From NCBI RefSeq assembly GCF_003071065.1, contig NZ_QCXX01000001.1:1112971-1176970 (forward strand): 64,000 bases of DNA, read 5' to 3'. The position numbers and the translations under genes were made by a program. Below are positions 15,993-25,391 of this stretch, piece after piece. Source of the DNA: Sphingobacterium athyrii. GTDB taxonomy: Bacteria > Bacteroidota > Bacteroidia > Sphingobacteriales > Sphingobacteriaceae. Numbering within the stretch: the stretch's first letter is position 1; every line of letters starts with the position of its first letter. Under the pieces are notes generated by a model, which saw only the letters and a list, made by a program, of their open reading frames with translations, searched no databases and was not told the DNA's origin.

Positions 15993-17798
15993 TCAATCAA
16001 TCTTTTTATAGGTTGCTACTCTGATACCACTCATCGCCCCTTGGGGAGTCCGAACAATGCATTTTACGGTTACCGAATCCACGGAAGTTAAATCAATACG
16101 AATCGGTGAATCGTAACGGATCCCTTTTCGCAATAAGTTTTCTTCTCCATCGAGGCTATAATATATTATAGAACCTTTAATGGATGGCTCTAATTCAACT
16201 TCAATACTCGACTCCTTCGTTTCCTGATCTTGGAGCCCGAGGGGCTCAGGAATCCGGTAATTTACTCCCATTTTGGTTAACCATGGCAGATTTTGCCCCA
16301 TCCGTCTGTAAAACTCCATATAATCTTTTTGAGAATCACTCCAGCCAATCTCTGATAAAGCTAACATTCTTGGAAATGTCATATAATCTAACTTTTCCTG
16401 ACTATGTATACATTGTGTCCATATATTACCCTGGACACCCTTGATAAACTTTCGATTTTCGAGGGGAATATTTGCCAGCGGATCGTAATTGTACACTGTT
16501 GGCAGTGTCAGCATCTTCGCAAATGCTACCGGTTCAAATTCCTTCGGTCCCTGAAAATAATCCAAATAGAGAAAATCAGCTGGTGACATCACTACAAATC
16601 GCTGTTGTGCTGAAGCTTTTATCCCCCCTTCTTCGCCACGCCAGCTCATCACCATCGAATTGGGTGTAAGCTCTCCACCTTCCATTATTTCATCCCAGCC
16701 CATCATCGTTCGTCCATTGCTTTCAATGTGAGTGGCCATTTCACGGATAAAATAACTTTGTAATTCATCTTCATCCTTTAATCCCTTTTCTTTCATCTTC
16801 TTTTGGCAAGAGGAGCATTTCTTCCAAGCCTCTTTATTGGCTTCATCTCCTCCTATATGTATTATTTTAGATGGAAATAATGCCATAGTTTCGTCCAAAA
16901 CATCCTTTACAAAAGCATAAGTGTTGTCAGAACCCAAACAAAGGACACCAGCATTATTATTAAGATCACAACTTAAAAATGGATAAGCATCCAATGCAGC
17001 CTTAGAATGACCGGGTACATCTATCTCTGGGATAATAGTTATATGTCTTTCCTCTGCATACTTGATTATGTCTTTTATTTGTTTCTTTGTATAAAATCCG
17101 CCATGAGGAAGCTTATCATAGGTGGTTGGTAACTTTTCTCTAGCCGCTGGAGCGGTATACGTCCCCATACGCCACGCACCTACTTCAGTAAGCAATGGAT
17201 ATTTTTCAACTTCTAAACGCCATCCATCCCCTTCGGTCAAATGCCAATGAAAAGTATTCAGCTTATAGTAGGCCATAAGGTCTATAAAGCGCTTAACCTC
17301 TCGCACAGAATAAAAATATCGCCCCACATCCAACATTGCTCCTCGGTATGAAAATTTTGGACGATCCTTTATTTCAATACACGGAATCAGCAAACTACCG
17401 TCCTCATCAATTGGCATCAATTGCAACAAGCTCTGCAGACCATAAAACAGTCCAGATTCTCTTCCCTTTATCACAATAGTTTCGAGGTTGATATCAAGCA
17501 AGTACTCTTCTTCTGCAAATAAGGTATCTATGATAAAAGAGAAGCCGTATCCACCTTTATTCTTGCTTGCTTTCTGCACTTTAACCCCATAGTGCTCAGA
17601 AATAAAACGACTTAGAAAACCACCCATCTTACCATCTTGGGAATCATCACGTATAATTTCAGCCGTTGGCAAAATCTCAAATGTCCCTTTGCGTTGCATG
17701 ACTTTGTGGGGTTTGGGAATGATAGGACATTGATATGCATGGCTTATAGCGAAGCAAAACATCATTACATACAGCAACATTATTTTTTTCAATTTCAT
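15993..17798 (-). CDS. GH20 beta-N-acetylhexosaminidase
   Basis: The 601-residue protein has a signal peptide (cleavage near residue 21), the GH20b domain (about 25-145), and the GH20 TIM barrel beginning YRGAMLDVGRYFYSVREVKR. The catalytic pair is in HIGGDE (Asp318-Glu319), and substrate-pocket motifs FHWHLTEGDGWRLE, MGWDEI and MSWRGEEG are present. A C-terminal beta domain with YYSLDGEE resembles the chitobiase C-terminal domain. It should release terminal GlcNAc or GalNAc from non-reducing ends in the periplasm or at the surface. It is the most certain enzyme of the PUL and fixes its substrate class as a beta-hexosaminide. All key residues are present. Confidence 0.95.
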   Translation of the reverse strand: MKLKKIMLLYVMMFCFAISHAYQCPIIPKPHKVMQRKGTFEILPTAEIIRDDSQDGKMGGFLSRFISEHYGVKVQKASKNKGGYGFSFIIDTLFAEEEYLLDINLETIVIKGRESGLFYGLQSLLQLMPIDEDGSLLIPCIEIKDRPKFSYRGAMLDVGRYFYSVREVKRFIDLMAYYKLNTFHWHLTEGDGWRLEVEKYPLLTEVGAWRMGTYTAPAAREKLPTTYDKLPHGGFYTKKQIKDIIKYAEERHITIIPEIDVPGHSKAALDAYPFLSCDLNNNAGVLCLGSDNTYAFVKDVLDETMALFPSKIIHIGGDEANKEAWKKCSSCQKKMKEKGLKDEDELQSYFIREMATHIESNGRTMMGWDEIMEGGELTPNSMVMSWRGEEGGIKASAQQRFVVMSPADFLYLDYFQGPKEFEPVAFAKMLTLPTVYNYDPLANIPLENRKFIKGVQGNIWTQCIHSQEKLDYMTFPRMLALSEIGWSDSQKDYMEFYRRMGQNLPWLTKMGVNYRIPEPLGLQDQETKESSIEVELEPSIKGSIIYYSLDGEENLLRKGIRYDSPIRIDLTSVDSVTVKCIVRTPQGAMSGIRVATYKKID

Positions 17799-17837
17799 CT
17801 ATAGTAGTTTAATTAAAATGACCATCCTATCCGACGA

Positions 17838-19007
17838 TTATGGAATTACTGTTCCATTGAATGAGATTTCTGTTCCCCAAACCCCTTCTATATTCCCCCA
17901 TGTTTTCAAACACTTGAATCGGACATACTGCACCGCGGGGACGGTTGACGTAAACGGGATCCTTTCACCTTCACTCGCATACACATAATCAATGTCACCG
18001 GCAACTGGCTTATCGGTTCCTCCAGATGGGCGCACGGACTCAAATGGAGTTTCGGTAAGTAGAATCCAATCTTCATCTGGCGAGTTGGGATTCTTCGCAA
18101 CCGCAGCATCATTTGTTCCGTAAATTTCAATGGTCTTTGGATGCCTCAACACAAAATAGTTGTCCGCTCGGCCCCAATATCTCAGACTCGTTAATTTAGC
18201 TTTCACACCTAAGTCTATGCCGAAATACGTAACTGTTTTATTACTGATATAAAAAATATCTTTGGTTCCTAGGCTCGTAGAGTTATTATTCCACAAGGTG
18301 CTTAGATCCGATGTGCCATAAGGGCTAAATTGAAATTGAGAAGAGTGTGGAAGTGCTACAAATTTTTTATTGTCCAATATATTTTCTTCTAATCCTCTTA
18401 CCGTTATTCTAATAGAAGCCGATTTCGATTTATCAGAAGCCGATGTTGCCGAAATAATTACATCTCCTGGTTTCAATGCGGTAACCTTTCCTTCACTAGT
18501 AACTGTAGCAATAGTTTCGTCACTGCTTGTCCAGTCCAATTCCTGTGGGGCCACAACGGGATGTACGGTTGCGGTAAGTTGCAATACCTCATCGGGATCC
18601 ATTAAGGTAGGCGAAGCTACATTCAGCTCGATCTTTTCAACCGAAATAGAATTTACGCGAACCCGGATTTCCACTTTTTTCTCAGGGTCTGAATCAGATA
18701 CTGCTGTAATCACTGCATTACCAACAGCTACCGCAGTGATCATCCCATCCTGCACAACAGCCACCTCCTCATTACTACTTTTCCAATTAATATTTTTATT
18801 CGTCGTATGTATAGGCACAATTTTCAACTTAATCGTTGTAGAAGTGCCTTTAGTTAGTATAATATAATCTGCGCCATCCAACTGCAAGTTGTAAATGGGG
18901 ACAGCCACATCTTTATCCTTACTACACCGTACAAAAAATCCAATAGCAAGGAAACAGCAGCAAAAAAACAGGACTTGTTTTAATAAGCTATTTTTACACA
19001 TAATCAA
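17838..19007 (-). CDS. Surface lipoprotein with two Big_2 domains and discoidin-like C-terminus (glycan-binding candidate)
   Basis: The 389-residue protein has a lipoprotein signal peptide with the cysteine in FFVRCSKD (about 29). Two bacterial Ig-like (Big_2) repeats follow at about 40-115 and 118-203, each with the pattern WxSSxExxAxVxxxGxVTAxxxGxxxIxA. The C-terminal 180 residues form a discoidin/F5-8C-like sheet (LRYWGRADNYFVLRHPKTIEIYG, YVRFKCLKTWG). No catalytic motif is seen. Its place after SusC, SusD and another lipoprotein suits a surface glycan-binding protein that holds polysaccharide at the cell surface, with the Ig repeats acting as a spacer. Confidence 0.75.
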   Translation of the reverse strand: MIMCKNSLLKQVLFFCCCFLAIGFFVRCSKDKDVAVPIYNLQLDGADYIILTKGTSTTIKLKIVPIHTTNKNINWKSSNEEVAVVQDGMITAVAVGNAVITAVSDSDPEKKVEIRVRVNSISVEKIELNVASPTLMDPDEVLQLTATVHPVVAPQELDWTSSDETIATVTSEGKVTALKPGDVIISATSASDKSKSASIRITVRGLEENILDNKKFVALPHSSQFQFSPYGTSDLSTLWNNNSTSLGTKDIFYISNKTVTYFGIDLGVKAKLTSLRYWGRADNYFVLRHPKTIEIYGTNDAAVAKNPNSPDEDWILLTETPFESVRPSGGTDKPVAGDIDYVYASEGERIPFTSTVPAVQYVRFKCLKTWGNIEGVWGTEISFNGTVIP

Positions 19008-19024
19008 TTCGTTTAATAAAAGAT

Positions 19025-20353
19025 TTAGTCTTTCCAGAAAAACACAGTGATATCCCCCGGAGTCAACAATTGTGCGCTGTTGCCTAATTCCACCGGTACT
19101 GCCTGTCTATTTAACCTGTACAGATTTCCGTTTCCAACAGCTTTTACTTTGATGTTTTCATTGATCCCATGATTGACAACCACCAAAAAGTTATCTTCTC
19201 CTTTTTTTATGGATGAAACCAAAGCACCAGTTCCTTCCACAATTTCGAGGCTTTTAAATACATTTGGAAGTTTCGATTTATCCAGTTCTACACATCCATC
19301 CGGAATTTCGCCTGTATGTGCAACCCAATTGACTTTTGAACCCAGAAAAACAGGTGCTAAATACTGGAACTCTCGGTTCATTTCCTGCAAAAGATACCAG
19401 GTTGAGGTCTTTGAACCATCCGCTGCAAGTGGTGCCTGTCCATATCCAGCTGTGGTAGACGGCACATAAGTAAAATATTGCAATGCTTGCATACCATATG
19501 CTAGATTACTGTATACCTGCAGACGCAAATCGTTAACCGTAGGTATAGGATAAGTGATTCCTGCAACCGAATGTGCAGTCGATAAAGCAAATGCCCACAA
19601 ATCTTTATTTGTTCTTCTCGCTTCGCGACTCATTAATTCAAGCGTATAATACCAGCCAGGCATTAGTCTACGTTGTTGTGTTGCCGCATCAATATTTACG
19701 GTATAACGATCGACCGAAAGCATCGGCGTACTAATATTATCAACGTAAGTCCGCACAAAATTTGCGCATGGTGACGGTTCTATATCGGTACACCCTATAA
19801 TTTCTGGTGCCCAATTTGAACCTCTACAATCACATCCTGCTAAGTTGATATAACTAAAATGATTATTATCTATCTGTTGAATACGATCAACCCAACGAGA
19901 TAGCGAATCTAGCCATTGATATGTCGTCGGTTCGTCTCTGACGAAATATCCTGCAAGCGCTGGGTGCGCTTTTAACCGGGCTAAATCCTGTTCATTCAGA
20001 AAATCCAACCACATTGCACCTACCATTTGTTTCATATTCGCTTCATTTGCCCTGTCAAGCGCAGTAAATAGATGCGGAATATTCTCTGTCGTCGGTTTTG
20101 CTCCTAAATCATAGCCGTAATTAATCGTAAATCCAGCATCAGCCATATCCTCGTACATATTGATAGAACTATGCCGATTGATACCACCCCAAGCGATGAT
20201 GGGTATCTTATTTCCGGTCTGATCGGCTAGTTGAATGTTTTGGGCGATTATTTCATTTTCAGTAAAGACTTCCAGAGACCCAAAGTCGCTTGAAGATGAA
20301 CATCTTACAAAGATAAAGCTCACTATGCAGATTAATAACGATAACTTTTTCAT
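19025..20353 (-). CDS. TIM-barrel lipoprotein, putative glycosidase of unrecognised family
   Basis: The 442-residue protein has a lipobox (FVRC, cysteine about residue 18). The body reads as a (beta/alpha)8 barrel: IPIIAWGGINRHSSINMYEDMADAGF (strand 1), KQMVGAMW (strand 3), HPALAGYFVRDEP (strand 4, candidate acid Glu), HFSYINLAGCD, PMLSVDRYTV, LWAFALST and LAYGMQALQYFTYV. The C-terminal 100 residues form a beta domain of the type that ends GH42/GH5-like enzymes. The RDEP Glu is the natural catalytic acid; a second carboxylate may be the Asp of SVDRY or a Glu nearby. As a surface lipoprotein next to SusD, it may make the first cut in the polysaccharide. I cannot assign a CAZy family. Confidence 0.6.
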   Translation of the reverse strand: MKKLSLLICIVSFIFVRCSSSSDFGSLEVFTENEIIAQNIQLADQTGNKIPIIAWGGINRHSSINMYEDMADAGFTINYGYDLGAKPTTENIPHLFTALDRANEANMKQMVGAMWLDFLNEQDLARLKAHPALAGYFVRDEPTTYQWLDSLSRWVDRIQQIDNNHFSYINLAGCDCRGSNWAPEIIGCTDIEPSPCANFVRTYVDNISTPMLSVDRYTVNIDAATQQRRLMPGWYYTLELMSREARRTNKDLWAFALSTAHSVAGITYPIPTVNDLRLQVYSNLAYGMQALQYFTYVPSTTAGYGQAPLAADGSKTSTWYLLQEMNREFQYLAPVFLGSKVNWVAHTGEIPDGCVELDKSKLPNVFKSLEIVEGTGALVSSIKKGEDNFLVVVNHGINENIKVKAVGNGNLYRLNRQAVPVELGNSAQLLTPGDITVFFWKD

Positions 20354-20366
20354 AATATAATATTGT

Positions 20367-22079
20367 TTAATATTGTGGGTTTTGATTTAACTTAGGATTC
20401 ATATTTCTTTCGGTCTGTGGTATTGGCCACAATTCATGTTTTCCTTTAATAAACAATCTATTTTCTATTACCCGATAATCTGTTGAAGGGTGTGGCGCAT
20501 AGTTGTTCACATTGTAAACAGGTTCATCATTTAGGTCATATGTTATGTTAGGCCATTCTGTATAGTTGCCTTTAAATGGACGACCTAATATTGGCACATT
20601 TGCATATATTTCTGCAAGCCCCCAACGGCGTAAATCAGTATACCGATGTCCTTCAAACGCCAATTCTATCTTCCTTTCATGACGAACTTTTACTCTTGCC
20701 TTCTCCTGCCCTCCCAAGGAAGCAAGGGTAAAGGCCGGCATCTTCACATCAACCCTGTCCTGACGAATAGCATTTAGGGCGTCCAATACCGACTGATCTA
20801 TTTGATTGAGCTCTATTTTTGCCTCTGCATATGTTAACAATACTTCTGCATACCGCAATAATATAATAGGATAATCACATTTTGTATTACGACCAACATA
20901 CTCTTCATCATTATATTTCCTTGTCAAATATCCTGTAAATGAAGTAAACTGATTAATTGAATAGCTGTCGTTGTTTGTTACCATTCTCCCTGTAGAGTAT
21001 TGATAGCAGGTTACGCTATCCATATGAGTTTGGTATCGATAGTCTCCAAATTTTTCTCCAGGCAGAACTATGCTAAGTTTTAACCTCGGGTCTCTATTTT
21101 CAAAAGGTTTGGCTTTATTAAACCAAGTTGATTCAGAAATATTCTTATCATCTATACAGTGATATGAATCTACGAGATTTTGAGATGGTACAGATGTTGA
21201 CCAACCACCAGTATTGCGAGAAGAATTATGTAATGTAAGTTCTGTATACTTAGCAATTTCTGCACTAAAGTCCTCCGAAAAAATCACTTCTTTATTGGCG
21301 GGATCCCTTAACCCCTTGCTTACAAACAAATCTCCATATTTAGCATATAGGCTATACTTTTTCGAATCCATTACAGCCTTCGCAGATTTTGCAGCAACAT
21401 CATACATACCAAAATAGAGTGCTGCACGAGCTTTGTATGCGTTTGCTGTCCCTTTCGTTGCTCTTCCAAGATCTACAGGATTACTATACGCTTCGGGCAA
21501 ACGCAGCACAGCGTCGTCATAATCTTTCATTATATGAGCTATGACCTCAGCCTTAGGAGTACGTGTGACATTACGGGCTTCATTTAATGTTTCAACTGGC
21601 TTCAATAGTAAAGGTACATCACCAAAATAGGTAACCAAGCGCGTGTAGTAATATGCACGTAAAAAAAGTAGTTGACCCTCCAAAAATTTCCTTTGTTCAT
21701 CTGTCAATAGATTTGACTTTTCGTTTATCACCGTTTGCATATTATTTACTCGGTTAATTCCAGTATATGATGACCTCCAAACGGTTAGAAAAATATCAGC
21801 CTCACTTGAATGCTCACCTTTGGCTATTTCTTTAAATCTAGAATCCTGACGTGGAAAACCAATATCGGTCATCAGATCTAAAGACATGGGAAAATTATAC
21901 ATATTCGTACCAGTCTCACGCAGATTATCATAACAGGCATTTACACCACGTTCTATTTCTGACGCACTATTATAAAAGGTTTCAGCTGACGGCTTGTCCA
22001 ATGGGTATTTTTCCAACACGTCCTTACAACTAGCTAAAGTCAGTGTAGCGGCGACTGAAAATATAAATATCTTTTTCAT
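20367..22079 (-). CDS. SusD/RagB-family lipoprotein of the hexosamine PUL
   Basis: The 570-residue product has a lipobox (TLASC, cysteine 19) followed by KDVLEKYPLDKPSAETFYNS, the standard SusD start. Family motifs include FLEGQLLFLRAYYYTRLVTYFGDVPL in the TPR helices and RHERKIELAFEGHRYTDLRRWG near the end. It forms the binding lid for the SusC channel encoded 13 bases upstream. Its normal length (570) is that of a polysaccharide-type SusD, unlike the shorter copy at 471-1820. Confidence 0.95.
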   Translation of the reverse strand: MKKIFIFSVAATLTLASCKDVLEKYPLDKPSAETFYNSASEIERGVNACYDNLRETGTNMYNFPMSLDLMTDIGFPRQDSRFKEIAKGEHSSEADIFLTVWRSSYTGINRVNNMQTVINEKSNLLTDEQRKFLEGQLLFLRAYYYTRLVTYFGDVPLLLKPVETLNEARNVTRTPKAEVIAHIMKDYDDAVLRLPEAYSNPVDLGRATKGTANAYKARAALYFGMYDVAAKSAKAVMDSKKYSLYAKYGDLFVSKGLRDPANKEVIFSEDFSAEIAKYTELTLHNSSRNTGGWSTSVPSQNLVDSYHCIDDKNISESTWFNKAKPFENRDPRLKLSIVLPGEKFGDYRYQTHMDSVTCYQYSTGRMVTNNDSYSINQFTSFTGYLTRKYNDEEYVGRNTKCDYPIILLRYAEVLLTYAEAKIELNQIDQSVLDALNAIRQDRVDVKMPAFTLASLGGQEKARVKVRHERKIELAFEGHRYTDLRRWGLAEIYANVPILGRPFKGNYTEWPNITYDLNDEPVYNVNNYAPHPSTDYRVIENRLFIKGKHELWPIPQTERNMNPKLNQNPQY

Positions 22080-22092
22080 CTTCTTGGTTATT

Positions 22093-25000
22093 TTAAAAGT
22101 TTACGTTGAATCCAAACGAATAGGTACGCATCAGCGGCGTTACTGCTTGGGCCGAGCCACTGGTTACAGGCATCTCAGGATCATATCCCGCCTTCATGTG
22201 TTTGAAGGTAAACAAATTCTGACAGGAGATATAAAAGCGCATATTTTCCATGGATATATTTTTCAATAAGCTCTTAGGTAACGTATAGCCGAATTGTAAA
22301 TTTTTCAACCTTAGATAAGCGGCGTTCTGCATCCAATAGCTGGATGGCTTAATGTTGTTGGCGCTAGATATAAACATTCGTGGATAGTCCGCATCTGTCT
22401 GCCCCTCTTGCCACATGCCATCTCTTTGCCATTCCTGCACCGAGCTGCCATTATTAAATGCCCATGCTAGATCATAACTGAGATAGCCATCACGTTTACC
22501 CACTCCCTGAAAGAATAGTCCTAAATCGAAACCCTTATACTTGCCTGAAATATCAAAGCTATAGGTATAACGAGGAATGGTACTCCCCACAACGACATAG
22601 TCCGCCTCGCTGATCAACCCATCTCCGGTATCCAATACACCATCGCCATCTGAATCTACGGTCGGTTGATCTACATATTTGATATCTCCACCTTGTAATT
22701 TGCCAAATTGCGTTACGCTATAGGCCTGGGCATCAGCAAATGTCGGAAACATGCCATCATAGACCAATCCATACACCGATCCTATAGCATATCCGGCTCT
22801 ATTGGTCAGTACTCCATTATAGTTACTGATTACATCTTTCATGTCAACAATTTTGTTCTTGACATCAGACAGCGCTCCCAATATACGATATGAAAAATCC
22901 CCCTTTTTACCATTGTAGGCTAAACTCAAATCCCACCCTCTATTTTCCACCTCGCCAGCATTTTGTCGAGGGTTGTTTTCATACCCCATTATGCCGGGGA
23001 TACTGAGGTTCATCAAGATATCATTGGTATTTTTATAGTAATAATCAAACACCAGTTCGATTCGATTGTCCAATAATCCTAGGTCAATACCAATGTTAGT
23101 CATGGTTGTTGTTTCCCAGGAGATATCTCGAATAGCATAATCTGTAGCAGCATAACCTTCGGCCACTCTACCGTTGAATACTACAGGCACTTTAAGATTG
23201 ATATCCGAGGAGAAGGCATAGTCTCCTACTCCATCTTGATTGCCCAGCTGTCCCCAAGAACCTCTGATTTTTGCATTGCTTAGCCATTGTACTTTCTTCA
23301 TAAATGCCTCTTCGGAGAAGCGCCATCCTGCCGAAAATGAAGGGAAGACCCCCCACTTGTAGCCCGTATAGAAGCGAGATGAGCCGTCATAACGTAAGTT
23401 GGCTTCCAGCAAATATTTGCCTGCAAAATTATAATTCACACGCCCAAACCAAGATTGTAATGCCCATTCGTTAGCCGCCCCGCTTCCTTCTTGGTTAATA
23501 TTTGGAAAAGCAGAAAGCTGATCATAGTGGAATTCACTATTTTCCCGACGGGCATACATGGATTCATAATTGTTGGTTATTTGTTGAAAACCGACCAAAG
23601 CAGTGATATTGTGATCACCGAAAGCCTCCGAGAAAGTTGCCAAAGCCTTGATGTCCTGGTTTAAAGTGAATGTCTTCTCTTGACGTATAGACCTCATCTG
23701 TGGACTGGTATATACTACCTTTTCCTCCATATTATAATAATTGATCAGATTATTGAACATTTTAACGGAACTGAAGTTAAACTTCGGTACGTAGGATAAA
23801 TCAAAGCTAAGCGACTTGATGGGCTTATAATTTAGCTTGAGATTAGCAAATACCTCATAATATTTCGTACTGGAATACCCTTTATCGCCATCCCACTGAC
23901 TGGTAGCCCATGGATTACTATTTAAGGCATTAGCTGCTGGCTTACCGCTTGGTGTTTTATAAGCAAATATCGCTGGCGTCCGATATACTGCGGCTATACC
24001 CATGCCTGCTGGCTGCCTATTTTCTGACAGGCGTCCCAAGATATCTATCCCTGCTGATACTTTACTGGATATTAGATAATCTGTATTCAGGCGGATATTA
24101 TGACGTTTTAGTTTTGTACCAGGGTATAGCCCGTTTTGATCCTGTATATTCAAAGAACTCAAAGCTCGCAGTTTTTCTGTACCACCGCTTAGACTCAGAT
24201 TGTACTGCTGCTGTACCGCATAATCGTCGAACACTACATCTGCCCAATTGGTATTTGGATAGATATAAGGATCAATCCCCATCATCTTGCTATAATTAGC
24301 AATATAATCCTGACCATAGGTTCTTCCTCCCGCAACACCTGTGTTAAAATTTCGCGTATCGTTAGAAACCGCTAGATCATATAATTCGAGATAGTCTAAC
24401 GCTCCTAGCATCTTTGGGTTATCAATTAACGATTGGATAGCAGCATTTGCACCAAAATTGATAGATATCCTACCATCTTTTGCTCTTTTAGTTGTCACAA
24501 TGATAACCCCATTAGCTGCACGAGAACCGTAAATAGCTGCGGAAGCTGCGTCTTTCAAGATAGAGATGCTTTCAATATCATTGGCATTGACAGCATTAAG
24601 CGAACTCGCTACTCCGTCGATCAGAATCAGCGGATCGTTATTATTCAGAGTACCTATCCCCCGGATCCGGATACTTTCCCCTTCAGATCCGGGCTGTCCA
24701 GAACTCGAAGTCACTGTTACACCTGGTGCGATCCCCTGAAGCGCTAAAGTAGTACTAACCACAGGTCGTTTTTGCAATTCTTCCCCCTTGACAGCTACTA
24801 CAGAACCTGTCAGGTTTACTTTCTTTTGTGTACCATAACCTATTACTACCACTTCTTCCAATTTTTCGCTGGAAGACTGCATTGTTACTGATATCGGGAC
24901 TTGATTTTGCAGTATAATACGTTGTTCAATCAACCCCACACCACTAAAGAGAATTTCAGCTGGCAATCGCTCGACCGAAATTTCAAATTCACCTTTTATA

Positions 25001-25152
25001 TCGGTTCTAGTAGAACCCTTCATTGAATTATTCCTTACGGTGACATTAATAATTGGTACACTGTCTTTGTCAACGACTCTACCTTTCAATTTTATCTGAC
25101 CAAATGCTTGGCAGCAAAATAAGAGCGAAATAGAAAAGATTAATATTTTCAT
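22093..25152 (-). CDS. SusC/RagA-family TonB-dependent transporter of the hexosamine PUL
   Basis: The 1019-residue product has a signal peptide (cleaved after QAFG, about 18), a CarboxypepD_reg-like domain (about 22-95), the TonB box region EEVVVIGYGTQKKVNLTGSV, the plug (SILKDAASAAIYGSRAANGV) and a 22-strand barrel ending SFGFNVNF. It imports oligosaccharides captured by the adjacent SusD. It is the first gene of the operon and faces a divergent GntR-type regulator, with a palindrome (25173-25194) just upstream, so regulation is probably by that protein. The operon continues for nine genes to the symporter at 8752. Confidence 0.95.
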   Translation of the reverse strand: MKILIFSISLLFCCQAFGQIKLKGRVVDKDSVPIINVTVRNNSMKGSTRTDIKGEFEISVERLPAEILFSGVGLIEQRIILQNQVPISVTMQSSSEKLEEVVVIGYGTQKKVNLTGSVVAVKGEELQKRPVVSTTLALQGIAPGVTVTSSSGQPGSEGESIRIRGIGTLNNNDPLILIDGVASSLNAVNANDIESISILKDAASAAIYGSRAANGVIIVTTKRAKDGRISINFGANAAIQSLIDNPKMLGALDYLELYDLAVSNDTRNFNTGVAGGRTYGQDYIANYSKMMGIDPYIYPNTNWADVVFDDYAVQQQYNLSLSGGTEKLRALSSLNIQDQNGLYPGTKLKRHNIRLNTDYLISSKVSAGIDILGRLSENRQPAGMGIAAVYRTPAIFAYKTPSGKPAANALNSNPWATSQWDGDKGYSSTKYYEVFANLKLNYKPIKSLSFDLSYVPKFNFSSVKMFNNLINYYNMEEKVVYTSPQMRSIRQEKTFTLNQDIKALATFSEAFGDHNITALVGFQQITNNYESMYARRENSEFHYDQLSAFPNINQEGSGAANEWALQSWFGRVNYNFAGKYLLEANLRYDGSSRFYTGYKWGVFPSFSAGWRFSEEAFMKKVQWLSNAKIRGSWGQLGNQDGVGDYAFSSDINLKVPVVFNGRVAEGYAATDYAIRDISWETTTMTNIGIDLGLLDNRIELVFDYYYKNTNDILMNLSIPGIMGYENNPRQNAGEVENRGWDLSLAYNGKKGDFSYRILGALSDVKNKIVDMKDVISNYNGVLTNRAGYAIGSVYGLVYDGMFPTFADAQAYSVTQFGKLQGGDIKYVDQPTVDSDGDGVLDTGDGLISEADYVVVGSTIPRYTYSFDISGKYKGFDLGLFFQGVGKRDGYLSYDLAWAFNNGSSVQEWQRDGMWQEGQTDADYPRMFISSANNIKPSSYWMQNAAYLRLKNLQFGYTLPKSLLKNISMENMRFYISCQNLFTFKHMKAGYDPEMPVTSGSAQAVTPLMRTYSFGFNVNF

Positions 25153-25172
25153 AAATAAAAAGTTTATAAATC

Positions 25173-25194
25173 AGACCAAAATCTAGTTTGGTCT
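25173..25194. promoter_or_regulatory. Palindromic candidate operator upstream of susC
   Basis: AGACCAAA-atctag-TTTGGTCT is a perfect inverted repeat with 8-bp arms, 20 bases before the susC ATG on the minus strand. The adjacent minus-strand sequence TAGATTTTG is close to a -7 promoter box. It lies in the 239-bp divergent spacer with the GntR-type gene, so that protein is the natural ligand. Binding here would block transcription; the effector would be a sugar from the glycan. Confidence 0.55.
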
Positions 25195-25391
25195 AGTATG
25201 GTTTGCATTACAAAACAAACATAAAATAAGAAAACTGAAATACCAAATTTTTTTTAAAAAATCATATCTTTATATAAAATTTGTAAAATCTTGAAAAGAA
25301 ATCATGAATTTGAAAAAACGGCACAAGACTAAAAGGAAATTAATAACTGGACTGATCTGATCTTTTAGAAAACACAATTAGACCTATTGTT

